This document shows positions 47,399 to 58,750 of a stretch of DNA of 64,000 nucleotides, piece after piece. The notes beneath the pieces are model-generated. The model was given only the letters and a program-made list of their open reading frames with translations, ran no database searches and was not told where the DNA came from. This stretch comes from Byssothecium circinans (Eukaryota; Ascomycota; Dothideomycetes; Pleosporales; Massarinaceae), in NCBI GenBank assembly GCA_010015675.1, contig ML976981.1:1286051-1350050 (forward strand), in the 5' to 3' direction. Position 1 is the first letter of the stretch. Each line of letters starts with the position of its first letter. A program made the position numbers and the translations under genes.

Positions 47399-50120
47399 CT
47401 CATCTCTTCCGGAATAAACAGACAAACACAGATGTTCACAGAAGCGAGAAAGAAGTGTGGGTACGATGCATGAAAGAGTGACAGGGCAAGCAAGGCTTAG
47501 ATGTAAATATGACAGGTCTCACAATTTATCAGATGCTAGCTGCCTGCTTGAGCTGATCTATCGTGACGCCTACCTCGGCTCGGAACGATCAAGACGCCGG
47601 GGTTCCGACGGAATGACCTTGCAAATTAGTATACATAGTGAGATGTACACGAAAGAAACCAAGGTTCAAGAGTATTACCGTATCTTTGAGAAAATAAATC
47701 ACAACGGCCGAAGTTACACAGCTGTCAACCGACGAGCTGAGTCACCGGGGTGAACAAGCAAGATCACGTGACCTTTTCATTGAAGATCATTGATGCAACT
47801 GGCCGAAGACTCCAGCAATTCTACTCCGATCTCTAACTTCCACTGAAAGTGAATATTAGGGCCATGGGATTTGTACAAGCATGTTTACAAGATTGATCAG
47901 ATATGTCGAAGACGAAGGCGTCCCTTCCCACAGACCGCCATTCTCCAGCCGTGTATCTTTCCCTACTCCTGGAAATGATTACGTTCTCCTCTGCGATACG
48001 AAATTAATAGCTGATTCAGGCGTCGGGATTGAACACTATGCTATTTAGACACCTGCGATGCCCCCAAACCTCCGCTCTTCCGCCAGTTTGAAGCATCCAT
48101 CGGCTCGTTCTCTACACAACCAAGACACCCATCATCGGTGCCGCTGACTTGAAACCAGCCAATTCATTCACTAGGAATCTCTCTTCCACTCATTCTACGC
48201 ATTCGGTAACTCCAAGGTACTGGAAACCGCCCGTTGATCTATTTAAACGCGAAGGCATCAGCGCCTTACATAGATTTACCAAACAGTTCTATAAATGTAT
48301 CACACACTCGACTGTTTGATGTCTTGGATCCGAGGTTGGGTCGAGCTTATTTACACTATTTGCTAGATTTAGTCTCTATATTCAACCTCCGTCGGAAACC
48401 CAGAACGGAGATTATTTTGCTGGAGCTAAGTGGTCAATTGTAACCACCTTTACATTCGAGTTCTCACTTCTTTGAATCGTTCGTAGATTGATGTTGATCA
48501 TCATCACTGCTTCTCCTACCATCGTCACCAACGAGCCAAAAGACGATGTGAGGGCGAAGCTCACGCACCGACAGTATACCTTAGGTATGAACTCCTGAAC
48601 AAAAACTCTGATATGCATAGATGGTAAGCCTCTATATAAGTGTTCAGATCACATTGTGTGCGGCACATCGTTTGATGAACGCGTACTTTTTGATGTAAGG
48701 TCACAGTTTCAGCTTTGGAATTGGTCCTCCTCAGACAACGGAACCATCAGTGTCCTTGTTCACATTTTTTGTTTGAACTCTGACTTCTCGCTGCATAAGG
48801 ATAGACGGTTGAAAAGATAAGGAGATCCGGGGGCTCACTTCACATCGTAGAGTGGTATGTGCTTTTTAAAAAAAATGCTCGGCGACGAGCGGCATGATCT
48901 CAGCCTCGTGATTTTTGATACCTCATCCGAGTCACCTCCATCAAACAATCCATTTAGCTTTTCAAGCTCTCTAGGGTCCAACACAGAATTTGATGTCTTC
49001 GTCTTTTTGTATGCATCATTTATATCTCCTGTCACGATCAAGTCAACTCCACCCATCCAACCGCTCACTTCATGGTTTTCGTGAGGCTCACTCACATTCG
49101 ACGCTCGTCAATCTCTAATGTGCAGGTTCCCATAAGTTTTGTAGGAAGCCAGACGCAAGTCTTCTTCTCTCATCGTGAGACCGCACTTTTATTCCAAAAC
49201 CGCATCTCCTTTTCTTCATTTTGGACTTCACTGCACCCAACGATCCAACTCTGACCCATGTGTGGTCTAAGGCCGTTGTTTTTGTCCAAGGAAAACATGA
49301 TTTTTAATCCTTTCAACGTTTGAGGACATGAATATGCCACAAGGCCTTTTAAGCAGATCCGAGGCGCTCACCAGAAACATGATATGCCTGCGCCGGGTTC
49401 TCTGCAGACCACATACTTTAAGATATTGGATATCGGAAGGACTCATAGAATCTTAGTTCTTTCACTTATGAAAATAATACGAAGAACTTAGAGCGAGCGT
49501 TCATGCAATGTGGTTTCCAGGTTTTTGTTTCCAATGAGTGCTCAAGGAGCCTTCCGAAAGAGACCTCAGTGAATCTTGTACTCTTCCTTTTCGCAGCATT
49601 CATGCGGTTTGCAGTTACTAGCAACTGTGCAGAATATTGGAAGTGAAAATAGGTGGGGGGATCTAGTATCATGCATCTTGCTAGAGTGTTTTGAAGGCTA
49701 ACTTTCCGTCCCGCAAAAAGCAAAGCAGCATATTCTAGGCCTTTTTGCGTTTTAGCACAGAGATCCTCCGTTCTCGGCTATCTTCCCGGTTTTGGTGTCG
49801 AAGGCGGGTACGCATAGTCTGAAATATGATAGACTGATACGCCCGCATCGGTACAACTCTCTAATGACTTTCGAGGTCTCCAAGTGCTCGCATTCATCCT
49901 TTCCTCCACCTTTATTTGAGGTATAAATATTCTCAAATCAGATATATACAAAGATGTCTTTGACGACCGAGGAGTTGCGTAATGCCATTATGTACGTCTC
50001 TCGAAATTTTTAAGAAAGGCTTTCGAGCGGTACTTCTCGCATGGCATTTTTTATGCCTTTTTCCTATTCCTTGACAATATTCTTTCTGGGATACGGTGTC
50101 CCCTCACACTCTAGTCTGTT
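47399..50120. other. AT-richer gene-poor island with decayed coding-like sequence
   Basis: No intact gene. On the minus strand several protein-like frames (for example 49466-49723 and 48835-49095) are broken by stops and frame changes: one frame around 49750-50100 keeps reading past a handful of stops. I could not identify a source. It may be further transposon debris attached to the copia relic to the right, or another fossil insertion. Confidence 0.4.
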
Positions 50121-50123
50121 GCT

Positions 50124-52680
50124 CTAGGTGACATTTTTGTCTACCATACAGCGATCTGAGTTCTCATTTACATCATTTTCTCCATGATGGATTTCTGCGA
50201 TACTTTTGTGTTGCTCAATCGAATCCAGCATGTGGCGTCCGTTCAACAATTTTGCTTTTTCATAAAAGAACAGAAACTCATGGGTGACTAGATTGGTCAA
50301 TTTTAGCGTCACGCGTTGCTTCGTTATTAGATGGCAGCCTAATGTTCGATTTCCCATTCATGCTGGAGGTATCATGTACTTCTAGGTTCCCAAAAAGAAG
50401 TCTAGAGTCATGACTAGTCGTAGAACTAGCTTTAGTGACAACACTAACATAAGTCTGTCGGCCATGGATTTAAATGTTCAACCATAAATGTGTTCTCGTT
50501 GGTTATGAGCATAAAGTATGAAGATACTGCTCTCGTTCTAAGCCGGACAACGATATTTTGGTGACAGGAGTTAATTTTTCATAAAGGTGGGATTTTCATG
50601 TTGTGAGGTGAATTGGAGGACACTGCTCTCATGTAATGATGTTTTGAGGGTTTGGACCAGAGATTCATGAGAATCGGGCTTGCGAATTTGCGTTCTGTAA
50701 AATTGACTGTCCGTGGAGTTCGGAGAGTTACAGCTCTCTATAAAAGATGCTGTTTCTTCTCTTTGGGCTTTGAGGGGAGAAACCAGGTTTGTGGTCTTGA
50801 AGACCAGCTGAAAAAAAAATTGTGTTTCTTTGTGTCGGCTTCCCTTGGAGCCAGTGTCATCGTTTCAATTTGCAGAAGAGAGCGCCTCCACCCATTTATT
50901 TTCGGTGTTGTGATTTCCTTTCGGTAAAGTCGTGCGTCAAAGTTGTAGCGAGAATTCCCATAGTCAGGCATTCCTAGCTTTTGGAAAGACTTCTACTCCA
51001 GAACACAAGCGCACTGCGTAGCCAGAAACCACTGTGGATCGCGTTTGTATCCCCAGATAGTCGATGTGATTTCTAAACTTGAGTGGTGAAATGAAAGAAG
51101 AGCCATGTTGTCTGTCCATTCGTGTTTTTGTTTCTGGTATCCCCATTGGCCATTGAATGAAGTTAGGAAGTTGAGGTGTGTGAAGGATCGAGTTATGTGA
51201 GTATTGAATTTTCCAAGGGAACCGACATATCCTATTCCTCCACGCTCTTTTTCAATCCTCGGGGAATCTAACTCCGTATGACAGAAGCTCGCACATAAGC
51301 CTTGGTAACTAGCGTTTTCGCATTCTTTGAGTCGAGCTCGAAAACCTGGTTGCCAACCATTCGAAGCTTATCATCCATGCTAACATTAGGCCAGTATACT
51401 GTTAATTTGATCGAGTTACAAAATCGGAAACAGCTCATGAGCTGTTCTATCACATACTTTTAAACATTTCCATGACAAGCAGGCTGTCGAGATTGTGATT
51501 ATAGAGCAGGCAAAGACTCCAACGACTTTTCGACACATGTATACTCCAGTGTCACTCTTCTTAGCGATCGACATTAAAGATAACAATCCAAGAAACTCAT
51601 CCTCTCCTCCACGCGGCACCCTCCATTTTGGCTTTAGTTTACCTGGAGTCCTAATCTGTAGACTCAACACGATTTTCAATATCTCATAGCCTGGCAGGTA
51701 AGATATTTTTGAACAAATGGATGCTAAGGAGCCATTTTTGAAGCAGTTCATCCATATAGAAATGAAGCTTCACGGCTCTTCCACATACAAGGCCGTCCTA
51801 TCAGCTTAGGAATCTGTCGAAGATATCCTCCGGCGGTGAGACAGGGAATCCTAGCAAGACAAACCACAGTTCAACTCTCCGCGCACAATGGAAATAATGC
51901 CAAACAGATTGTACTCCAGACATAGGGTACCTCTTGTGCAGATTTATCAAGATATTTGTAGGACCCGGGGCTCAGTCGAACAGAACAATCTGCTTTCCAA
52001 GCACATGAGTTGGTGTCTTTCATTTTTTAGACCAAATTATCGCAGACTGCTATAGTAGCTGTTAGCTCCGATGCTCCCACATCCACATCTTCTGGCGCCT
52101 CTGTGGCTTTTGGAAGCGAAAATTGGGTTTGCGGCTTAGATCGGACACAGGACTTGGACCATACATTGAGGGAAGAGAGGCTGCAACCCTTTCCCTCCAT
52201 GTGCACGAATGATGGGTCCTTTGGTATCATGTAATATAAGAAATTTAGAGGACCGACGACACATGAATCTCATCTACACTTCTTTTTCATAAGTCGCTCT
52301 CGCGGCCAGGACACATAGCAAGTCGGTCGGGTAAATTTCGTTTCAAGATAGCTCGAAACGATCATGGAGGGGAGCTAACAGGCCTTATCGCTGGGAGAAT
52401 ATGCTGTTTTTGGAATGCTTCCGAAGAAAACGTACGAATAGATGCACTGTGATTTTAGTACCAAGATAAAAGAAGTCTGAGAAGTAAATTCAGGATTGAG
52501 GACGCCTTTTATAGATGGAAGGTTGGGTGATGGATTTGTAAGCTGTGTCGCCTGTGACCTGAGGACAGGAAAATCGGCCGTGATGATGATTGTGATGATT
52601 GCATGACTGCAACATGGAACATGTAAGGGCTTTATTGTGAATATTGATTCGGTGAGACTTTGCATTACTGACCACAATGA
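50124..52680 (-). mobile_element. Decayed Ty1/copia retrotransposon pol (RT-RNase H)
   Basis: Reading the minus strand from 52.7 to 50.1 kb through frameshifts and stops gives, in the right order, remnants of copia pol. They are a FLYG-W-M block of the RT palm (near 51750), SDTGVYMCRKVVGVF (near 51560) where the active-site strand would be, VYWPNVSMDDKLR (near 51380) matching the Y-Y-L-G-x-x-x-R-D region, YVGSLGKFNTHITRSF (near 51210), the RNase H TRSTVVSGYAVRL (near 51030), and EKAKLLNGRHML (near 50240) matching the C-terminal region. The catalytic Asp pair is gone and there are many stops, so it is dead. No LTRs were recognised. The AT-rich composition would fit repeat-induced point mutation plus indels. 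Confidence 0.6.
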
Positions 52681-53025
52681 TACATGGATGGGAAGAAGCG
52701 CCTGCTACAACCGCGTTGTGTAAACTCCCCGGTACCTTCCGGCTTTACATGCTGCATGGCTCTCAAGCTTTAGACGTTCTAGTGTAAAACGGAGCGCACT
52801 GACGGACAAGCTTTGCTAAGATCGGACCCCATATTTCAGTATGTATATCGCGCAAATACCCCACTTTCCTCTAGTCTATACCGCAGCCTACTATCAAGTC
52901 TAGCTGGAGGTCTTCTTTGAGCGTCCGCGTGGCCATAATTGATCCATAAACTCGTACACTATACGTAATCGAAAATATCATACATCGATTCTTTGAGCAT
53001 CCCATACCGAAAGTCTGCTCCATTG
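52681..53025. other. Intergenic edge of AT-rich island
   Basis: About 345 bp with nothing recognised; may contain the integrase side or an LTR of the copia relic in unrecognisable form. Confidence 0.35.
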
Positions 53026-53265
53026 TCACAGATCAAGCTGCTCTTGCAGCGCCATTGTATCTGTAGCCTTCGACTCAGGTATCCGCGTCGTCGTCGCAGC
53101 CTTCTCGCTCAACCTCCAGGCGGCTCCCGCCATCAGTGCGGTAGTGTGCATTGGTTTCTTGAGTTTTTCGACGTTACTCGTGGCTGGCGTTGGTATTTGA
53201 TGAGGGCGTGGGGCCGCTAGAGCGACGGAGCAATAGAGGAGTGTCGATAACGCAACCCGCTTCAT
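53026..53265 (-). CDS. Small secreted protein candidate (79 aa)
   Basis: The ATG at 53265 opens a short frame whose first residues, MKRVALSTLLYCSVALAAPR, form a clear signal peptide with an A-x-A-type cleavage site. The mature part (about 60 residues) is Ala/Thr/Lys-rich and has no cysteines, so it is not a disulfide-stapled effector type. An alternative start further upstream exists only as TTG. No homologue is recognised. It sits at the edge of the repeat-rich island. Could be a real small secreted protein or a chance frame. Confidence 0.45.
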   Translation of the reverse strand: MKRVALSTLLYCSVALAAPRPHQIPTPATSNVEKLKKPMHTTALMAGAAWRLSEKAATTTRIPESKATDTMALQEQLDL

Positions 53266-54087
53266 GTTGACGATGTTCGAAGCGGCGGAAGAAGAAACCA
53301 AGAAATAGCAGAGGCTTCAAATACGGACGTCGATCGATGTGCCGTGTGAATTTTTGATTTGGCTGTTCTTTCTTTTGGGTAGTTGGAGTTGCTCTTCTTC
53401 AAGACGCAAGTATACGTGCAAGCGGTCGGCGTCGGCGTAGAATGCTTTTCTTAAGGAGCTAGAATTGAAGTAACGAAGTGACTAGAAGCAACGGAGAGAA
53501 CAAGGAATGAACCGATTTCTTTAACCACGTTTTTGAATAGAGGTGCCGCCGAGGAAACGTGAAACGGAGAGTAACTTTGAAAATCGGGAACAGTTCTGGG
53601 CATAGCAGTCTGGAGGTGGAGTTAAGAGAATGGAATGAAACGAAGGAAACAGGGGGGCGCGGCTTTATTCATACTTCAGATGGAACGTACCCACCGAAGT
53701 TACAATAGCTCTTGCGTGAACTAATACTCCTGTGGTGCCATCTTTTCAGTAGAGTTGAAGGGATATGCACGTTGGACGGGAATGCGTCGTGAGTGGTCTA
53801 GCTCGGAAAGGAATTCTCCGGATTTAAGCCACAACCACCGAAAATAGAAAACCAACTCAACACTGTCCTCAAATAAATTCTAGGATGGCCAAGTACGCAA
53901 TTAAGCTGAATCCTAGACAGAAGAATGTGGTATCTGATGAGGGGATCGTCGTTGTCACGTGTGATCGGCTAATCTTCCCTTGGAGCTTAACTCCACTAAC
54001 TCGCGACGTTGTTTACCAGACGCGACAGTCGACGGGCATTGCTAGACACAACAAAGTGCGAGCGCAGAAAGAGACACTGCAGCAACC
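53266..54087. promoter_or_regulatory. Divergent intergenic region upstream of Apc15 gene
   Basis: About 820 bp between the small secreted-protein start and the Apc15/Mnd2 start. No gene-like frame. Confidence 0.4.
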
Positions 54088-55286
54088 ATGCTGTCACTTC
54101 CGACAATCCCACCACGGGCGGTAAGTAATCGCAAGCGCTGCTGTAAACAAACACCCATCTACAACGTCTACAGCTTCGAGCTTCCCACAAAGCTTCTCTA
54201 TCATGACAAGACTGACCAAATCTCCAGGATGCTTCTCTCTGGCCCTCCCTCCGCACTCCTCAACAATCCACCCAAGAAGACACACCTCCTTCCCCCACAA
54301 ATCCACACCAACAACATCACCGCCATCCCTCCCATACCCACCACACGTCCCACCACCACCCATACTCCTCGAGCCGCAGCCAACTCGCCCAACTCATCAG
54401 CGAAGAAAACAAGATCAACCAACGGAAGCAGAGCATCCAACGCTACGGCTCGACCTGGATCCGTCCGCCCGGCGTCCCAAAAACCTTCCAAGCGATCGAA
54501 GATGAAAAGGCCGAGCGCGAGGAGCAAGAAGTTCTCGCAAGGAGAGAGCAGGTCATGATGGATCTAGCGGCTGCGCAGCAGGAAGCCACCAATGAGGAGG
54601 AGCGGGAAGCGGGCGAAGAGGATGAGGAGGGTGAAGAAGCGGAGCGGGATCTCGATGAGGAGGTACCGGAGGCAGAGGCGAGCACCAGCGATATGAGTGC
54701 CAGTGAGACGGACAGCGACAGGAGCGCCGAGGAAGAGGAGGACGAGGAGGGCGATACGACACAGCATTCTCGATCAGCGGCTGATGTCACGTTCAACGAG
54801 GACTCTTTCATCGAGGGCAGTATGATTGAAGAGCAAGTCTCGCATATGCTGGCAATGGAAGAAGCGTCCATGTCCGGCACCTTGCAAGAGGAGCGCGATC
54901 TCGACGACGATGTCCCAGAGGCGGGAAGTTATGAACATACCGACTCTTCGCTCATGGACTCTTCCTCTGACGACGACAATAACGGCTCGGGATTTCAGGT
55001 CCCGCCACCCCTGAGGCGGAGATCGAATCGGAGGAGCTCCGGGGCGCCATCGACGAGGACAAGGACTCGGGATAGAGAGCGGGAGAGGGAGCGGGAAAGG
55101 GCGATGCGTGTGCCGCCACCGCCACAAATGCAGATGGGAACGGGACAGCAGCAGAATAGCCGCATGAGTTTAGAGTTGGAGAGTAGCTCTGTGCTTGACG
55201 GGAGCTCTTTTCTGCGAAGTTCGCCTGCTGCGGTGAGAGCGAGCTTGCGGGCGAGGTTCATGGGGGCTCGAGGTGGTGGCAGATGA
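54088..55286 (+). CDS. Anaphase-promoting complex subunit Apc15/Mnd2
   Basis: Two exons, 54088-54120 (MLSLPTIPPRA) and 54228-55286, total 363 residues; the intron is 107 bp with a GTAAGT donor and CCAG acceptor. The MLSLP start is the family's conserved opening. After a Ser/His/Pro-rich segment comes the conserved block QLAQLISEENKINQRKQSIQ, then YGSTWIRPPGVPKTFQ, as in fungal Apc15. The rest is acidic, with Asp/Glu-rich repeats and an Arg-rich tail, typical of Mnd2. The subunit helps the APC/C E3 ligase turn over the mitotic checkpoint complex (Mnd2 inhibits Ama1 in meiosis). The joined frame is required: neither neighbouring frame gives the conserved block. Confidence 0.88.
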
Positions 55287-55645
55287 GTGGACAGGAAGGC
55301 CAGTGTGAGAATAACTTGACTTATGATTCATGAGCGTATGATACCCAAATGATGTAATGCTACTGCTACGGCATATAGCCTGATGAATACAAAGATTCAT
55401 ATCAAATGAGACGATCGACCGTGAGATCCGACCCGAATTCGCAGCACTCGCGTGTAGGGTAACTCCAGTACCTCTACAACCTAGTCTCTCTCACACAAAC
55501 CGAGAGAGACATAGCCAATTTGGAAAATCCCTGCTATCGACATCGCACCACATCCCGCGAATGCCTTCACTGCTCACCACCCATAACCTCTCTTCACAGA
55601 CCATAGTCCCCATGTCCTTTCGTTCCAGCTCTTGGTTGGATCGGC
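55287..55645. other. Convergent 3' flanks, no gene seen
   Basis: About 360 bp between the Apc15 stop and the stop of the next minus-strand gene. Nothing recognised. Confidence 0.45.
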
Positions 55646-56749
55646 CTAAAATTCCTCCAAAGCTTTCTCCAACCACCTCCCCGCATCCCCATAAACGCGC
55701 GCCCAACCCATCCTCTCCTCACCCAATCCAACCGCGACATCCACGGCGCCGATCCAACGACCCAACTCATACCATCCAGCACCAAGCAGGAACAACTCAA
55801 GCTCGGCTTCGAAGCACCACTTGTCTCCTGCGCCAGTCTCTTTGGCTGCGCCGTTGGCTTCATTCTTCTCTTCACCGATGGTGGTGGCGGGAGCCTCATC
55901 ACCCTCACGGAGCTGATTTAGTCGCTCACTCCACTCCTTCTCATTGATACTAGCCATACTCTCCATGCCCTTCTTAATACCCATAAGCTCTGCGGTATCC
56001 AAGCCGTATAAACGCGCCAGGAGACCGTAGTGGCTAGCGAAGAACTCGATAGCGGCGCGGTCTTTCAAGAGAGCGGCAGCGAGGGAGCGACGGGCCGCTT
56101 CGGGCGAGGTGCTGGGCGCGGAGGACGCGACGAGGACCTTGGTAGTGGGGCGGCCGGTGCCAATGGGGAGGGTCGCGGAGTAGGCTTCCTTCGGCACGGC
56201 GAGGGCGGGGATGCGGAGGTATAGGTCGATTTTGATCGGGTTGGACGGGGAGGTGGAGGTGGAGGTCAGGGTGGATAGGGCTGGGGTGAAGGTGAAGTCT
56301 TGGGCGAGCATCTGGTCTGGGTAGAGGGCTGCGAGGAGGTAGCCTGTTGGGAGGGTTAGTTCAGTCGGGTATTGTTGCGTTGGAACGGTAAAGCACGTAC
56401 AAAGATCTCCTTCGGTCCACTCAATGGGCGCAACCGGGGCATCCGACTCGAGTTCAGAGCTGCTCAACTTGGCGCAGGTGCCGGTGCTAGAAACAGGGCT
56501 GTCGGTGAGGGCAGCGAACTCGGTCTTCTCTGGGCTGGGGATCGGCTCTAGTTTATCGAGGAAGGGGACGGCGACCTCGTCGGGGATCTTGGCGATGTGG
56601 TAGGTGATGGCCTCGCGGTCCCGGGCGGGGCCATGCTCATCGCGCTCGAAATACATCGGAGAGCCCAAGCCGCCCGTAAGGGGAATGGCGTACATATCGT
56701 CGAATGGGTTGACTTTGACCGCCGTGATTGTGCAAGTAACCGTAGACAT
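55646..56749 (-). CDS. Hypothetical protein, unknown function
   Basis: Start ATG 56749 (MSTVTCTITAVKVNPFDDMY). The frame is open across the whole gene, but a 57-bp stretch (56344-56400) has a GTACGT donor, a CTAAC branch-like site and a CAG acceptor. It is therefore most likely an intron whose length happens to be a multiple of three; splicing gives 348 residues (exons 56749-56401 and 56343-55646). The N-terminal third is beta-like, the middle has a conserved-looking DLCYLLAALYPDQM block. The C-terminus has helices (EFFASHYGLLARLYGLD and KWCFEAELELFLLGAGWYEL). No family recognised. Confidence 0.7.
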   Translation of the reverse strand: MSTVTCTITAVKVNPFDDMYAIPLTGGLGSPMYFERDEHGPARDREAITYHIAKIPDEVAVPFLDKLEPIPSPEKTEFAALTDSPVSSTGTCAKLSSSELESDAPVAPIEWTEGDLCTCFTVPTQQYPTELTLPTGYLLAALYPDQMLAQDFTFTPALSTLTSTSTSPSNPIKIDLYLRIPALAVPKEAYSATLPIGTGRPTTKVLVASSAPSTSPEAARRSLAAALLKDRAAIEFFASHYGLLARLYGLDTAELMGIKKGMESMASINEKEWSERLNQLREGDEAPATTIGEEKNEANGAAKETGAGDKWCFEAELELFLLGAGWYELGRWIGAVDVAVGLGEERMGWARVYGDAGRWLEKALEEF

Positions 56750-57427
56750 AGTGAGGTCTTGTAGGTAAGGGACTTGCGGGAGTCCTGAGAGTAGTGATGG
56801 AAGATGCTTGTCGAAAGATAGGAAGTTGTAGATGAGTGCTCTGCGTGTTGTATCGCGTTGAATTTTGGAGATCAAGTTTGCGAGTGACGAGAGCGTTATG
56901 TGCGTCGCAGGTGGAAGAGAGAGTAGAGAAGATATTTAAAGAAGGTTGGGTGGTGGGTTGGCGCACAATAGCAGGGCCTCAATTGAAGCGATGAGTGACA
57001 ATAGGAAGAGTGACAATAGGAAGGAAAAGATCACAATAGGAAGGGTGAAGATGAGAGTAGGTTTGGGAGTGAGACGCGAATCGGTGAAGCGCGCCGAAGC
57101 TAGTGTGGCCTTCACCTTACTGTGAGGGCGCGAATGGCTTCACCACCGTTCGCGAATGGATGTTCGATCTCAGAGAGGGCCCCCATTCATGTGAAAGTGA
57201 TGGCGAGCAATTTTGAAAAAGAGGATGAATAAAGAAGAGTACGAAATATTGAATGTGCATAGTGCGAGTCGTCGCCAGGCATTGTAGTCACTCGCGGGCC
57301 ACACAAGTATGCGGTCGGTCAGTCAGTCATACACGGCGCAAACGCGCACCACGTCACTGGACCAATCATATCGTACGTGAAAACTGCAATTCTTGAATTT
57401 CCTGTTCCCGACGGTAATGTACAAAAT
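56750..57427. other. Intergenic, no gene seen
   Basis: About 680 bp. Contains a short tandem-like stretch ACAATAGGAAG (56999-57046, three spaced copies). Otherwise nothing recognised. Confidence 0.5.
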
Positions 57428-58048
57428 TCAGTGCGACGCAAAGATGTTGCGCGTTCGCAGATGCACGGGGGTCTCGCCCTTGGGCGCATCTGGTATCGTC
57501 TTCTCTAGTTTCTTCATAACATGAGCTATACGGAAAGACAGATGAGGTGGAGCAACTCACTAGCTTGTCAAAAACGCACTTGTTCAGCCTCCGCTCCTCT
57601 GATCGACAGTTCCAGAGCTGCTGGTTGTGGTTCTCCAGACACTGCCAGTGGGTGCGGAACTCGGCCAGACAGTGCTCATTTATGTCTTTGATGCTGCCAT
57701 GCAGTCAGTCACTCAATTTTTGCTGCATCCGTGTCTTTCTAGACGCACACGCTCGCCGCACATCGTGTCACCTTGCGACCTTCCTTCATGCAGTCCAGCT
57801 CGCCGCGGCCGTTGGCCTCCGTCTTGCACATCATGTAGTCATCATTGTAGGCCTTGCACCGCGCACCGATGAAGAAGGAGGCGCTGAGCAGGGGGGCAGA
57901 GGAGGCGCCGAGCTCCTTGACCTTGGGGATGTCGTCGGGGAGAGGGGTGGTGTCGATGAGGGCTTGCTGGTTGAACCTGGGCCAGTTAGCCCGGGAAACT
58001 CGGGGCGGAGCTTGAGGGAGAAGCGTACCTGGGCTGACGGGCCGACAT
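57428..58048 (-). CDS. Complex I subunit NDUFA8 / NUO-20.8 (twin CX9C)
   Basis: Four exons, 58048-58029, 57976-57749, 57693-57561, 57511-57428, total 154 residues with all phases consistent. The protein starts [20 protein letters not shown] and contains four cysteine pairs in CX9C spacing: [33 protein letters not shown] and [11 protein letters not shown]. This double twin-CX9C layout is diagnostic of NDUFA8. It is imported into the mitochondrial intermembrane space through Mia40 oxidation and sits on the membrane arm of NADH:ubiquinone oxidoreductase. Head-to-head with the Nup57 gene. Confidence 0.93.
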
Positions 58049-58424
58049 GGTGTATTTGGGGTGCCAATGGCGGGTATTCTGTGCCCAAGACTGTAGTTTG
58101 TGTGTAGATGAGGTTGCCGTACTTCGTGATGAAGCCGGGGTTAGTCAGCGCACTAGTAGGGGCATGATTGGCTCGTTGCAGGCAGATGCCGGAGCTTCAA
58201 GGTCTTTGAGCGACTACAACAAAAACAAAACAATTCATCGCCGGCCGTTTCGCGCACTCTCTCGCCGCGTCCGCCACAATTGTCCAGGGTCAAGGTTTCT
58301 GTGTCCAAGAGTCTATCTCTCGCCTGTCCCTGCTCAACCACAGTCGCTCCCGTCCAACGCGCATCGTGAACGCGTCGATAAATCTTCCTGCGCCTCAGCC
58401 ACGAATTCACGCCCACTCACCAGC
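58049..58424. promoter_or_regulatory. Divergent promoter, NDUFA8 / Nup57
   Basis: About 376 bp between head-to-head starts at 58048 (-) and 58425 (+), typical of a compact bidirectional fungal promoter. Confidence 0.5.
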
Positions 58425-58718
58425 ATGTCGGTATTTGGAAACCTTGGTCAGCCGGAGAGGAAGACGGGCACGCTCTTTGGAAGTACTACAGCCCCGCCTG
58501 GAGGACTGTTCGGACAAACTCAGCAACAGGCTCCAGGTGCACCAGCGACAAGCGGCCTATTTGGCGCGACAAATACAGCACCGCAGCAGCAGAACACCAG
58601 CAGTCTGTTTGGCGGTGCGCCACAGAACAATACCGGAGGCCTCTTCAGTGCATCACAGTCGCAGCAAAATCCAGGAGGCTTGTTCAGTCAGCAGCAGCAG
58701 CAACAACAGCAGCAACAA

Positions 58719-58750
<32 letters not shown>

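Noticed and set aside
47881..48048. 55-codon frame starting MFTRLIRYVEDEG, reminiscent of the N-terminus of FAH-family hydrolases
   Set aside because: The likeness stops after about a dozen residues, the frame is short, and no continuation was found in any frame.
50652..50927. 91-codon plus-strand frame in the island
   Set aside because: It is the antisense of the more protein-like copia remnant on the minus strand.
50124..52680. Idea that the AT-rich minus-strand coding remnants are an integrated RNA virus
   Set aside because: The order and content of motif remnants fit Ty1/copia RT-RNase H better; no viral hallmark was seen.
54094..54880. Several long frames in other phases over the Apc15/Mnd2 gene
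   Set aside because: Only the spliced frame contains the conserved Apc15 block; the others are by-products of acidic, low-complexity coding sequence.
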